64,000 nucleotides of DNA from Lingula anatina (taxonomy: Eukaryota > Brachiopoda > Lingulata > Lingulida > Lingulidae). The stretch lies in the NCBI RefSeq assembly GCF_001039355.2, contig NW_019774058.1, positions 415,817 to 479,816 on the forward strand. Direction: 5' to 3'. A program made the translations under genes and the position numbers. Of the stretch, positions 25,401 to 35,155 are shown in pieces; position 1 is the first letter of the stretch, and each line of letters opens with the position of its first letter. The notes below the pieces were generated by a model. That model worked only from the letters and a program-made list of their open reading frames with translations. It was not told where the DNA came from and did not search any database.

Positions 25401-28400
25401 GACCTCCTAAAAGAGAGACCATTCATAAATTGTGACAACAACACTATCTCTTTTTCTCAAGACTGACCTGTCCTTTAGTATAAAGGTGTATACAGTTATA
25501 TATCACCGTGGTTGCTCAAATAGTTCAAACTGTGTGATTAATCAGTACAAAAAAATATTTTCTAAAATTCTTTTCTTGGCCCTTGGCCCAACATTTAACT
25601 CATGCAACCAAATTTATTTTGTTTTGACAGTATCTGATCACTGGCAATCAGTAAGTTATCAAGCCAAGGGACAGATTCTGAATGACTCGACTCTTTGCAA
25701 TTGTCAGTTGTTACGCTTTCAATGGCTCTTACGAATGAGGAAGAAACAATTAAACCCAAGACCTCATATGGAAGTGAAATAATAAATTCTCATCTTATAT
25801 ATAGTTAAAGAAGCAGCTATCATAGAAATGTTATGACATATGATACTAAAATTACCTCTTCCTCCTCTTCCTCAATATCAGTGTCAGACTCTGAATCAAC
25901 GGAATCAGAGCTGCTGTCGCTGCGCTTCTTCTTGGGAGTGGTCTTCTCTGCAAGATAAGAATAAATATCTTACAATCAAGGTGTACAAAAATATGCACTC
26001 AAAACTATTAAATGAAGAAAATAGTTATCTAAACCAATATTTCTTGAAAAATATTCAATGCAAAAACTTGAAGCTCTTGGTACCAAATGAAATCTAATAA
26101 ATATATGAAGAGATTTTATAGCAACAGAGTACAGAGCATTGAGACCAACATTTTACATGGTTATCTAAGATCTTGGAGTCCAGTTACCCTTAACAATTAA
26201 TTTTTTTCACCAATTGACACATAATTTTCATAGAGAAACCAATAAAGCAAACAGAGTAGAGGTTATATGTTTTGCAATCTTGGACTGCAAACACTGACTG
26301 CAGAATTATGGCTGCAGATCATTTGAATTGTAGAGGCTTCAATAACTTCATGAGACATGCAAAATCTATGAAACTACATTCTATATTTCCGGTCATTAAT
26401 AAGAAGTCCTTGTGACTTCCAGGGGTAACAAGTGATAGGGTGACATCTTTGGTCACATCTAATATCAACCCTTTTCCTCAAAAGATTTTGAATTATCTTT
26501 AACTTTCCATAAATCCATTTGAGAATTGTAAATTTAAGTCTCCATGAAATCCAGATATTTGATGAATCCACTGGCAGCAAATATTAGGGGTTCAACAGGC
26601 AACCAACAAACATTCCTATACACGTACAATACTTCACAGTTCTTTGCAAATGCACACAGCAATTGCTCTATACAATGCACACACACGTGCTAGACACACG
26701 CACACCGTGGAGAATGCCACCTGTACATAAACACAAGCAAGCAAAAAAGGACATCATGTTGCTTTGTGAACTCTGTGAAGCTGCAAGTTGAAACAGGCAA
26801 AGCAGGGATCCTTACCCCGATTTTTTCTAGTCTTGTTTTCCCTTTTCTCTTCATCACTAGGTCCCCTTTCCACAGCTTCATCTTCCCTCTTTGTTCTCTT
26901 TTTCTTCCGCAAGGGAATATTGGCAAGCTTATCAATTTCCTTTTCCAGATCAGAATCATAATTCGACGAGTCAGACACATGGTGTTCGACCTCCCTGGCT
27001 TTTGTCTTTTGCTGCGTTTCTGAGATTGGTTTCTTGTGTTTCTTAGGTTGCTCATGGCCTCCATCTTCTCTTGATACAAGGACCTTGACTGGTTTCAGGA
27101 TCTTTGGATCTTCCAACCCATATTTTAGACGCAACCTGGCACTCAGTGAGTGGTCACGAGTAGGTTTACTGGGCTTTTTGCCTGGAAAAAAAAATCAAAC
27201 TTAATGAATTTTTCCATCTGAGAAAATTCTCTCCAAGAACAGCACTTTTGTTATGTTGGTAATCAATAAAATTGGTGAAAATTTTCCTTTTGCTTCACAA
27301 TGAAAAATTAACAGGAATCCAACTGGATATAAACTCGAATATTTTCTCAATATTCATAGCATCATAGAGACCAGAGTTCATTCTTTTTTATTTTTAAAAT
27401 GGTGTTGAAATATCATCTGCACCTGCAATACTATTTACCTTCTGGTGCAGCCATTTTTTTCTTCTTTTTCCTCTTCTTTGCTGTGTCCGAATCAGAATTA
27501 CTGATCCCCAAAGAATCATCAGACGACTCATCACTTTCACTCCCCAATTCCTCTTTCATCCACTTTTCTAACTGCTGTTTAGCCTGGATATTTTCTTCGC
27601 TGCTATCAACATCATCTTTCCTCGATTTTCCTTTCTTTCCTCGTTTTACATCATCACTTTCTTCTGCGTTATATGTTTCTGTGTTCACTTCATCGCCAGA
27701 ATGCTCATCTATTTCATTGTTATCACTATCCGATATCAAGCCATTCGTCATTTTAGGTGAACATTTAGAATGCTGGTAAAGTACAGTTTTCTTTTTCCTT
27801 TTTCCAATATCTGGATCAGATCTTTCATCACTTTTTGATGTCCCTGAGGTTTGCTGTGACAATTCTGTGTCCTTCTCAATACTGCATTTCTTTTCCTTTT
27901 CACGTAATTCATCTTTCTCTCCTGTCATTTTTGTTTTTTGCTGTATCATTTCTTCTTCATCACATGAACCATCTGACATTGTACCAGATTCTTTGGCAAG
28001 AAGCTTTTTTCTTGATTTCCTCATAGAAACAAAACCTGATATCTGGCCATCTTCCCCATCAGATGACCCACCAGAATCTGTGCCATTTTCTTTGGCAATC
28101 ATCTTCTTTGTTGTTCTTCTCCTGGATTCAGAGCCTGATATCTGGCCTCCTTCCTCATCAGATGACCCATTTGAATTTGTGCCTGTTTCTCTGACAATAA
28201 GCTTTCTTCTTGTTCTCCTCCTGGATTCAGGACCTGATACATGGCCGTCTTCTTCCTCCTCTTTGTTTGATCTTGTTATCTTTGACTTCTCACGTTTAGA
28301 TAGCCTGTCAGAGAACTCCTTTTCCATCTTAGATGTCCTTTTTTTAAAACTCTCTGTTTCACAAGCAGAACCTATGTTCTTAGTCTTTTTAGCACCATTA

Positions 28401-31400
28401 GATTCACAACTGTCAGTTTCCTTTTTCTCAGCATCAGAGTCTTCTTTTTCATGCCTTGGTTCCACTTTCTTAGCAGATTCCAATTCTTCTACAGTATCAC
28501 TGGACATTATTTTCTCTTCATCACCTAATTTTTCTTTTCTGTTTTCTTCATCACTGCACTCGAGTCTGTCCTCTTTTCCTGAACTAAAACCCATTTCTTC
28601 CAACTCTAATTCTTCTAGATTTTCATTCTCATTATCTAAACTCATGGTCTGCTCCTCTTGTGTTCCACTATCACATGAATTTAATTCATCCAGCTCTTTC
28701 AAAAAATTGTCCAGGGCTGTTTTAGGTTTCTCAATCTCTCTCTTATCTTGATTTTCATCATCATCCACCATCTTCATGCCCGAGTCCCCATCCTCAGTTT
28801 GATCAGGTGTTATTTCATCTTTTCCACTTGACTTCGTGCCTTGACCCTCTTCAGAATCAGCTTTGGCATTTCTTTCACCCGTATCTGTCTTTTTTGCAAT
28901 TTCGGCTTGGGCTATATCCATGCTTGTTTCATCAATACCTTGCAATTCTTCTCTCAGTTCATTATCAATATCACTGTGACTGTTGTCATTACCATCTGCA
29001 CTCTCAGTATTCTTGCGATGCTTGTCACTGTCCTGTCCTTCATCATCAACATTCGGTTTGTCAGGTTCCGAGTCTTTGTTCTCTCTGCCCCCCTTATCTC
29101 CTCCTTTCCCCCCGGAATCACTTGACACCTTATTGCCTCCCTTCAGCCTGATGCGGAACCATCCTGACCCAGGAGTCCTGGACTGTTTGCCAGCTTGACC
29201 CTTGGGTCCTTGGTCATCATCATCATCATCATCATCGCTGTCCCCATGCCGTCTCTTCTTTGACCCCTGGTCATTAGCATCACAATGACCATTGGTCTGA
29301 CTCTTGGACTCCGTGTCCTTATCCTCCTGAACCGACTGTCCGGAACCTGCGTTCACATGAATGGTACCCATGTCTGGATTGAGATTGACTAAAATGGGGG
29401 CTTCCACTGTGGTGGCAAGGGGTGGTGTGGGGTCTTCGTCTGGCACAACAGGGGCAGGGATGGGGGTTCGTGGAGCAGGAGAAGAAACCTCTTCAATGAT
29501 CTGTATATCATCATCAGAGCCCTCATCCTCCTTGCTGGGTGCTGTTTTAGTGTGAGAGGAAGTCTGGGTGGGAAGTACAGCCGCTTTGTGGATGACAGCC
29601 ATCCTCTGTGACAGCTGAGCATGCCTGGCCATGGCCTGAATACTGCCCAGTTTGGCCTGGTAGGTGACCACAGCCCGCCTCAGTTTCTTGGCAACTTCAA
29701 TTCTTGTCACCATGTTTTTAACAGTGACCTTTTTATTGACAAACCCCTTCTCTGACACTCTGACCTGCTCCTTCATTTCCCTCAGGAATTTGGTCATAGA
29801 ATGTGTGGCAGCTAACTGCTTGTCTAGAACTGTGTCGATATACTGAGCCTCCAGGTACAGCTGTGCCTGAAAGTTAGCTGGAGGGTCAGCATCAGTGACA
29901 GCTGTAGAAGAATGAATTTGAACTGGTAACACTTTATCGCTACAAGAAGCTGTGGGTTCCTTACTCTTGTTTGCGGTATTCCTTTGAGACTTTTTCGCCA
30001 ATGTTGTCGACTCAGGGTCCTTCTGTTTATCAGTTTTCTTAGCCAATTTTGACTTCAGGGTCTCTTGCTTCCGCTGGTCAGCTCTGTGTTCCTTTTCCAC
30101 TGCTGCCAGGACGTTAGTGCACTGAGCCACCAGGTCAGTGAGGGGGAGAGGATTGCACACATAACAACGCCATTTCTCGTTGTCACCTAGGAGAGGAAAA
30201 CATACAGTTTTAAGCAATTTAAAGCTAATTAATCTATTTACAACAAGAGATCTACTAAACAGCATGACAAAAATACAATGGCAGGGGCGGATTGAGGCCA
30301 TTTTTTTTTGGTCTACCAAAAGATGGTCAGATTTATAAGTTTACATCACCGGATAGCTATTTTTTTCTTCCGGAAGACGGTCACAAATGGAGGGTGGATC
30401 AACAAAGACGATTTGGAAGACTGTAAGAAATAATATCTCTGGATCTGTTCCTGAATGACACATCTTTAAAAAACTATAATCAATAACTAATTTTATTGTG
30501 AAAAAAATATAGCAATTTTAACTTCATGAAGTATAATTGAAATAGCTGAATGAAAAAAAGGTTACAACAGCCATACAAATTTCAAAATATCATTTCATTT
30601 CCACCTCCAAAAAATTTCATTATATCCCATGCTGTCACGTACCAAGACCTTCCACAGCGGAGTATTCGGACCGCCCCAAGTTTCTCTTGATACAGTTACG
30701 ACAGAAAGCATTGGTGCAGTAGTCACAACACTGCAGTCTTCCACCCTCGGCACACCAACGACATTGCTCATCAAAACCATCCTCGTCCTTATCAAACTCC
30801 CCACTGCTGTAGTACTTGTAGCATTTCTAAATTGGAAATCATCAATGCATTACTAGTGATCCCATTATCTCAATGTCTGTTCTTCCATATATGATTGTAT
30901 TGCTCAATTGAAATTCGACACGAGAAAAATAAAAAAGAATAGTCCTCCTCAACAAATCTTTCTCAATTTTGTGCTCTTTAAATTGCTTAAAAACCTTAAG
31001 TGCAATCTATTAAGTTACCAAAGAAAAACTTAAATGCAATGCCTGAGAACAGACTACAAAATTTTAATATCATATCATCCACTGCCTAATGGATCATATG
31101 AAAACTAAATTTCAGATATTTATCAGGCCAATGTGCCACTGCCACACTTACCTTACAGATGAGTACTCTGAGTATAGGGTGCCGCAGGACCTTGCCTCTG
31201 ATCTTGTGATTTACTTGCTTACCACATGCTGTGCAGTTTACAATGGCATTTGGATCTAAAGAAAAAGGGCAATTCTGGCATAAATTTCTGAGGAAAAACA
31301 GATTGCTTATTCATTTGATCAGCCTTAATTTTCTTTCAACAAAACCTATTATTCATTACAGATTATTTAATCAATTACAAAAAAAAAAAAAAACAACTAA

Positions 31401-34400
31401 ATTTTAAAATCATAAAACACAATTCATCAATGGCATTTCAGCACTACATCTCTTTAACTTCTGGCAATCCAAGTGAATGAAGCAATATGTACACATCACA
31501 TCATGACTGAATCACAAAATCAGTCTACCTTCAACATTCATCATTTTTCGTGACCTGGTTTTTACTTCTGGACCCTTGAATGGTGAAGACTTCAAATCTT
31601 CCACAGCAACTGGCTGAACCATCACTGTGCCTACAATAAATACTTTCATTCTCTACTTTTTTCTAAGCTACATATTCTTATCTATACAAAAAATAAAATA
31701 TGAAACGCGAGACTTCCCTTTGAAATGTTATGCAATCTGGTAAAATATACATGAAAATGTGCTGCCATTTCACCTTCTCTGAAACTCTTAATTTTCTATC
31801 ACTTCTGTTCAATACTAAGTAGATCCATTCAAAATTCAGTAATAGATCTTACCTCATTTACAGATTTCATTACTGTCTAGGATGCCCCAAGCTCACCTTC
31901 AGGTAGTATAGGATTTCCCTGGTCATCTAGTTGAATATCTTCTCTAACTTTGTTCTCAGCGTCTCCTCCACAGTCAAGATCTATAGGGGTAACAACAGGC
32001 AGCAACGGGGCCATGTTGCCAGAGGTTTCCTCCTCCCCCTCCTCTTCCTCTGATTCCACATACTTCCTGGTTACTTTGGGCTTCCTGGAACAAATACAGA
32101 ATACTTGTAAGTGTATATTTAATTTATACATCTGGCATGCAAGTTATGAAAAGAATAAAATTCCAAAAGAATTCAAGAAAAATGAATAACTTACTTAATA
32201 AACAAAAACAAAACACTAGTCACTTCATGTTATTTTCTTTTTTTTTTTTTTGGCTATGGTTTTTTCGGCATACAATTGATAAATTTGCAGTGAAATTTCA
32301 AACACTCAGCATTACAAAATAACAAGTTTATGTATCTTGAGGGTTTATATTGGATACCTTCTGGAAGACCCACTACTGCTGGCCTTTACTTGTTCCTAGA
32401 AAAAAATATTTCAATGAAAAAATAAAAACATTACTACAAATCCTAATTTGGACCCCTCCACCACACTTTTATCCAACTTTAAAACAAACATACTCTAAGA
32501 TTGGGATAAAAAATGTAATATATTTCACTGTTTACTGCCACATGTATCCTTTATGTCTACAGATTAACTTTTTTTATTTGACTTAAATTATTCATTTTTT
32601 AATAGGGAAGATGTTTCTGCAAAAGCTTACTTACCAATTCCACTGGGGAAGCTGGGTTAGAAGTCTCTCCCTGAACCTGAAGTTTTTTAACCAAGACATC
32701 AAGCTTGGACCTGAAAGACGACGAATGTAAATAAAATCAAGAATGTTCAACCAAGAATGACCTCTGGAAAATGCACCCTAATGTTTATTTATTCTCAGAT
32801 GTAGGATTCATTATTCATACTTGTAAACTTCTGAAGGTTTAATCATTCCACAGAAGCGTGATTTTATATAGTTTCAATCATAAACTGGTACAAAATCAAC
32901 AATTCAAAACGGCATCAGTGCAAAGACTGATTGTCACGATTTGGTTGCCTGAGCCAGATATGTGAAAGTGTCAGTCCAACCGGTCAGATTATCTATATTG
33001 CATATATGCTATAAAAAATAATAAAATAAAAAATTTACAAAAAAATAAATAATAAAAAAAACAGCATAACTTTTGGAAAAATGGTCCAATCAAACTAATC
33101 TTTAATTCAACCTGTATTCTATTTAAATTGATCACTCCCATAAGTTTTAAGACAATTAGCCTATGGGTTTTCCTTAAATGTGTTATCTGTATTGCAAATA
33201 TATTGAAAATGGCTGCAAAAAAAAAAAAAAAACTGAAAACGGCAGGGAAAAAAAAATGGTCCTTTCAAGCTGATTTTTGAACATGAACTGCATTTTATGA
33301 ATATTTATCAGTTTTGAAATTTGAAGACAATAGGGTGAAACAGTTTTTCACTTATCATATTATCTCTGAAAGAATACACCAATGGCTACAACCAGCTGGC
33401 TACAACAGACCCAGGTGACAGTAAAATTACACGCTTACATAAAGCTTGGACTAAGGACTTTCCAATTTTCAATGATTAAAGGCAAGTATCAGAATAGGAG
33501 GATGGAGTGTTGGTGAATCGGAGAAAAATACTTTTTTACCCCTGGGAAATCTGACTCTAGTCAACTTTTGGACAATTATTCATGATAAAACAAAAATTTT
33601 AAAAACACTTATTCAAAACTAAGCACAAATTAAAAACAACCTGCTTTAGACTGAACTAAAATACTTGATTAATGACTCAGACATGGGGAAACTGCTCGAG
33701 GACCTGCATGATTTCTGACATTGCATGTTCTCTGGACTGGCAAGGATTTTGTGAAAAGACATTATAATACAATAACAAATCACATGTAAACAGGCTTACG
33801 GAAATAAAAATACTTAGTTTGATCTATTACAGAATTAATAGGAGGACCTGCAGATTTCTTGTATTGCTGAACCTATGGACCTTCAGTCTTTTCACAGTTT
33901 TCTCCAAAATAAAAAAAAAAAAAAAAAAGCAGTAGGAAAAATTATAAAGGAATTATTTATTTATTTATTCATTCGTACAAAGTATTTTTCGGGGGGGGGG
34001 GGGTCTGACGGATGCATTCTATGCATTAAATTCATGACAGGATCCCATGCAATATTGTGGATACACCCTGCAAAATCTTAACCACTTTCAAATAAACAAA
34101 CACAACGTAAAGGTCAGAGCCCTCTGACAATGCCCTTTGTGTTGACCGTCAATGTCAGCTAATAACATTACATATGCAGCGATGCAAAGCAGACAAAGCC
34201 GTCAATGCAGCAAATGCGGGGAAATTCGCTAAGTTAAATTAAAGATTGACAGCCTTGTAATGACGTTCATTTCGTTTTAAAAAAGAAAATATAATAATAA
34301 GAAACCAACAACAGTCGAGACTTTGAGTGGGGAAGGCTAGTTTACTTCATTATTTTCACATCCTACCTCTTAGCTTTCGCGGGAACATAATCACTTCCTC

Positions 34401-34482
34401 CAGATGGCGCTCCAGCTATCGCGGATATTTCGGTTCCATTGCTGTCAAAGCTCGGTGAATCACCGGCTGCTTCGACACTCAT
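9763..34482 (-). CDS. ATRX: ATRX chromatin remodeller (SNF2 family, ADD domain)
   Basis: Complete gene. Exons 5' to 3': 34367-34482, 32635-32710, 32358-32395, 31897-32084, 31529-31630, 31152-31255, 30643-30826, 27439-30186, 26816-27181, 25856-25947, 25232-25406, 24900-25083, 24335-24638, 23846-24001, 23170-23320, 20957-21069, 20461-20601, 19727-19904, 19311-19448, 18678-18853, 18049-18294, 17561-17697, 17096-17190, 16696-16852, 16030-16153, 15632-15741, 15132-15309, 14660-14845, 14116-14296, 13597-13718, 13285-13374, 12788-12931 (final exons also present at 9763-12309). All phases join; the total is 7500 nt (2499 aa), against about 2490 in vertebrates. Order: ADD zinc finger, long charged linker, SNF2 ATPase with GLGKT and DEGH, helicase C lobe, glutamine-rich tail. 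In other animals ATRX works with DAXX to place histone H3.3 in heterochromatin. Confidence 0.95.
12355..12355. other. Assembly gap marker (single N)
   Basis: The only ambiguous base in this part of the window. Sequence on its left matches 15354 and sequence on its right matches 9332, so it marks a scaffold join with redundant ends. Confidence 0.95.
12356..15354. repeat. Contig-overlap duplicate 1, right copy
   Basis: Direct copy of 9332-12354. It carries ATRX exons 27-32 with intact splice sites and frame. It lacks the ATRX 3' flank left of 9332, consistent with a contig end. Confidence 0.9.
12788..14845 (-). CDS. ATRX: ATRX C-terminal exons 28-32, right-hand contig copy
   Basis: Exon 28 encodes [20 protein letters not shown], exon 29 [19 protein letters not shown]. 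Exon 30 ends at a consensus GTAAGT donor (13591-13596), although reading can continue in frame to a weaker donor. Exons 31 and 32 form a glutamine-rich helical tail ending [14 protein letters not shown] and TGA. This copy is continuous with the rest of the gene on the right side and is the one used for the 2499-residue count. Confidence 0.85.
15132..16153 (-). CDS. ATRX: ATRX helicase C lobe, exons 25-27
   Basis: Exon 25 encodes [18 protein letters not shown]. Exon 26 encodes [20 protein letters not shown]. Exon 27 encodes [20 protein letters not shown], then [21 protein letters not shown]. These are SNF2 motifs IV to VI, including the arginine-rich end of motif VI. Exon 27 is the last exon inside the first contig overlap and is repeated at 12132-12309 with only synonymous or tail-region differences. 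Confidence 0.94.
15866..15929. repeat. 32-bp direct tandem duplication in ATRX intron
   Basis: Two identical 32-bp units (15866-15897 and 15898-15929) containing CAAGGTACTTTTATCAAGAA. They lie between exons 26 and 25, away from splice sites. Confidence 0.9.
16290..16436. repeat. A-rich and (AAT)n low-complexity tract
   Basis: Poly-A, (AAAT)n and then about 14 AAT/TAA units. It directly abuts the exon-20-like relic at 16461-16566. Confidence 0.95.
16461..16566 (-). pseudogene. Relic partial copy of ATRX exon 20 within an ATRX intron
   Basis: About 105 bp, roughly 85% identical by eye to the 5' part of exon 20 (18761-18857), in the same strand and including the acceptor (TGCAG|ATCATG). Read in the exon's phase it is still open and encodes [18 protein letters not shown] and then NPISNGQ, but it stops matching at the middle of the exon and has no obvious donor. 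The methionine of HCMVDF is lost. It sits between exons 24 and 25, out of order, so it is best seen as an inert segmental duplication. Confidence 0.7.
16696..18294 (-). CDS. ATRX: ATRX inter-lobe region, exons 21-24
   Basis: Exon 21 encodes [18 protein letters not shown] and ends RRENK at a GC donor (AAG|GCAAGT at 18043-18048), a GC-AG intron. Exons 22 and 23 encode the Asp/Ser-rich and Lys-rich insert that in ATRX separates the helicase lobes. Exon 24 encodes [12 protein letters not shown] and [18 protein letters not shown], leading into the C lobe. Where vertebrate proteins have HPWCLQLDYI this one reads [10 protein letters not shown], a local divergence. Confidence 0.9.
18678..21069 (-). 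CDS. ATRX: ATRX SNF2 ATPase N lobe, exons 16-20
   Basis: Exon 16 encodes VQFMWDC and the Walker A stretch [14 protein letters not shown] (GLGKT at about residues 1693-1697). Exon 17 holds the [14 protein letters not shown] motif. Exon 18 holds [15 protein letters not shown]. Exon 19 holds the Walker B variant VVCDEGH (about residues 1813-1816) and [10 protein letters not shown]. Exon 20 starts EYHCMVDF. DEGH instead of DEAH is the normal ATRX form. Exon 15 (23170-23320, with a copy at 21414-21564) supplies LKPHQIE just before exon 16. All catalytic motifs are intact. Confidence 0.95.
20885..20932. repeat. 17-bp tandem triplet near ATRX exon 16 donor
   Basis: Units of GAGAGTTGAATCTATTA occur twice exactly, followed by a third, shortened GAGTTAAATCTATT. 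Together they start 25 bp beyond the donor of exon 16. Confidence 0.85.
21146..22900. repeat. Contig-overlap duplicate 2, left copy
   Basis: 1755 bp that match 22902-24657 almost perfectly (one T-run length difference seen near 21953/23706). It contains duplicates of ATRX exons 15 (21414-21564), 14 (22089-22244) and 13 (22578-22881) and ends at the N in 22901, 19 bp past the exon 13 acceptor. Confidence 0.93.
22901..22901. other. Assembly gap marker (single N)
   Basis: The sequence right of the N restarts at the equivalent of 21146. This is the signature of two overlapping contigs joined without merging. Confidence 0.95.
22902..24657. repeat. Contig-overlap duplicate 2, right copy
   Basis: Direct copy of 21146-22900 carrying ATRX exons 13-15. 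It is continuous with the upstream exons on the right, whereas the left copy is continuous with exon 16, so one copy of each exon belongs in the gene. Confidence 0.93.
23846..27181 (-). CDS. ATRX: ATRX exons 9-14, acidic/basic linker
   Basis: Six exons of alternating lysine-rich and Asp/Glu/Ser-rich sequence leading to the ATPase. Exon 14 encodes [20 protein letters not shown], closely matching the conserved ATRX segment just before the helicase, so orthology does not rest on low complexity alone. Exons 13 and 14 are present twice because of the contig overlap; the copies at 22578-22881 and 22089-22244 encode the same protein. Confidence 0.88.
27439..30186 (-). CDS. ATRX: ATRX exon 8, giant charged linker exon
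   Basis: A single 2748-nt open exon encoding about 915 residues, equivalent in position and size to the very large central exon of vertebrate ATRX. After the last ADD zinc ligands comes a predicted helical segment (about residues 150-240 of the exon), then long runs of S, E, D and K. An aspartate run ([10 protein letters not shown]) is encoded by an ATC/GAT microsatellite near 29218-29243. Three imperfect repeats with SGSESRRRT and DGQISGF cores lie near 28000-28240. The vertebrate region includes DAXX- and HP1-binding parts; I could not pick those motifs out with confidence. A 294-codon plus-strand open frame inside it is a shadow. Confidence 0.93.
30120..31255 (-). CDS. ATRX: ATRX ADD domain (exons 6, 7 and start of 8)
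   Basis: About residues 174-300. Exon 6 has the GATA-like finger ([13 protein letters not shown], then LICK). Exon 7 has the PHD-type cysteines ([22 protein letters not shown]), and exon 8 opens with KWRCYVCNP. The spacing matches the ATRX/DNMT3 ADD module, which in vertebrate ATRX reads histone H3 tails trimethylated at K9 and unmethylated at K4. All zinc ligands I can check are present, so the reader function is probably conserved. Confidence 0.93.
31529..34482 (-). CDS. ATRX: ATRX exons 1-5, N-terminal region
   Basis: The start is ATG 34480-34482, giving [20 protein letters not shown]; no upstream in-frame extension is evident and the exon ends at a GTAGGA donor. Exons 2 and 3 are short (76 and 38 nt) and exon 4 carries a run of glutamates. 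This part precedes the ADD domain, is poorly conserved in the family and is probably disordered. Exon boundaries are fixed by matching phases and clear splice sites. Introns here hold only A/T-rich DNA and homopolymers. Confidence 0.85.
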
Positions 34483-35155
34483 TGCCCGTTTTGCAATGCT
34501 CTTTATCTCATCAAAAGCGGTTAACTTCTGCTACCACCTCCTTTGCCGCTTATTAAGTCAAATTATTGTTGGAATATACGACAGCGCCTGAAAATGGCTG
34601 CCGATTCTGAGAGCAATGACGCACTTAATCACGTGACAGTAATTATAATAATTTATGCATGACGTCACATATCACGTGACATCATTTGCATATCTTATGC
34701 AAATCAGGTAGTTCAATTTATTAAAAAAATTAAAGATTTCATAAGTCAAAATAAGGGTTTTATCTAGTGAAAAAACACGTTTAATCAACTTCCGGTGAAA
34801 AAAAGCAGACGAATTTACTAATTTGTTACCCTTTCTTCCATTTATCTAAGCACTTCAGTTGTCCACTAAGTATCTGTGTATTACTCCCCATGTTTCGCCT
34901 TGTTTCTAAAAACCAACTTTGTCAAAGACATGAGAAAATGGATTTATTTTCCAAAATAATAACCTTCTGCTACACTCATGCCGGTAGACTTCCCACAGTT
35001 CCTCACGTTGACAACATCCTGTTGCGCATGGGCACATTACAAAATGGCAGATTAAAGTTGGAGTTTTTCGACAGTGGTAACGTTTTATCATTTGCTATAC
35101 TATTCTTTTGTCTGCTGATTTCATAACGTCGTCGGAAAGAAACCTGTGATTCAAT
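34483..35155. promoter_or_regulatory. Bidirectional ATRX/SLAIN promoter region
   Basis: 673 bp separate the divergent ATRX and SLAIN start codons. The ATRX-proximal third holds two TCACGTGA E-box palindromes (34629-34636, 34672-34679), a full CRE TGACGTCA (34660-34667) between them, an inverted pair of octamers ATTTGCAT (34684-34691) and ATGCAAAT (34697-34704), and AAAATGGCTGCCG (34591-34603), which resembles a YY1/initiator site. There is no good TATA box. Factor identities (bHLH-ZIP, CREB/ATF, POU) are inferred from consensus sites only. Confidence 0.65.

Noticed and set aside
27867-28751. 294-codon plus-strand open frame
   Set aside because: It is the antisense of the Ser/Asp/Glu/Lys-rich ATRX exon 8; the serine- and leucine-rich translation is a composition effect.
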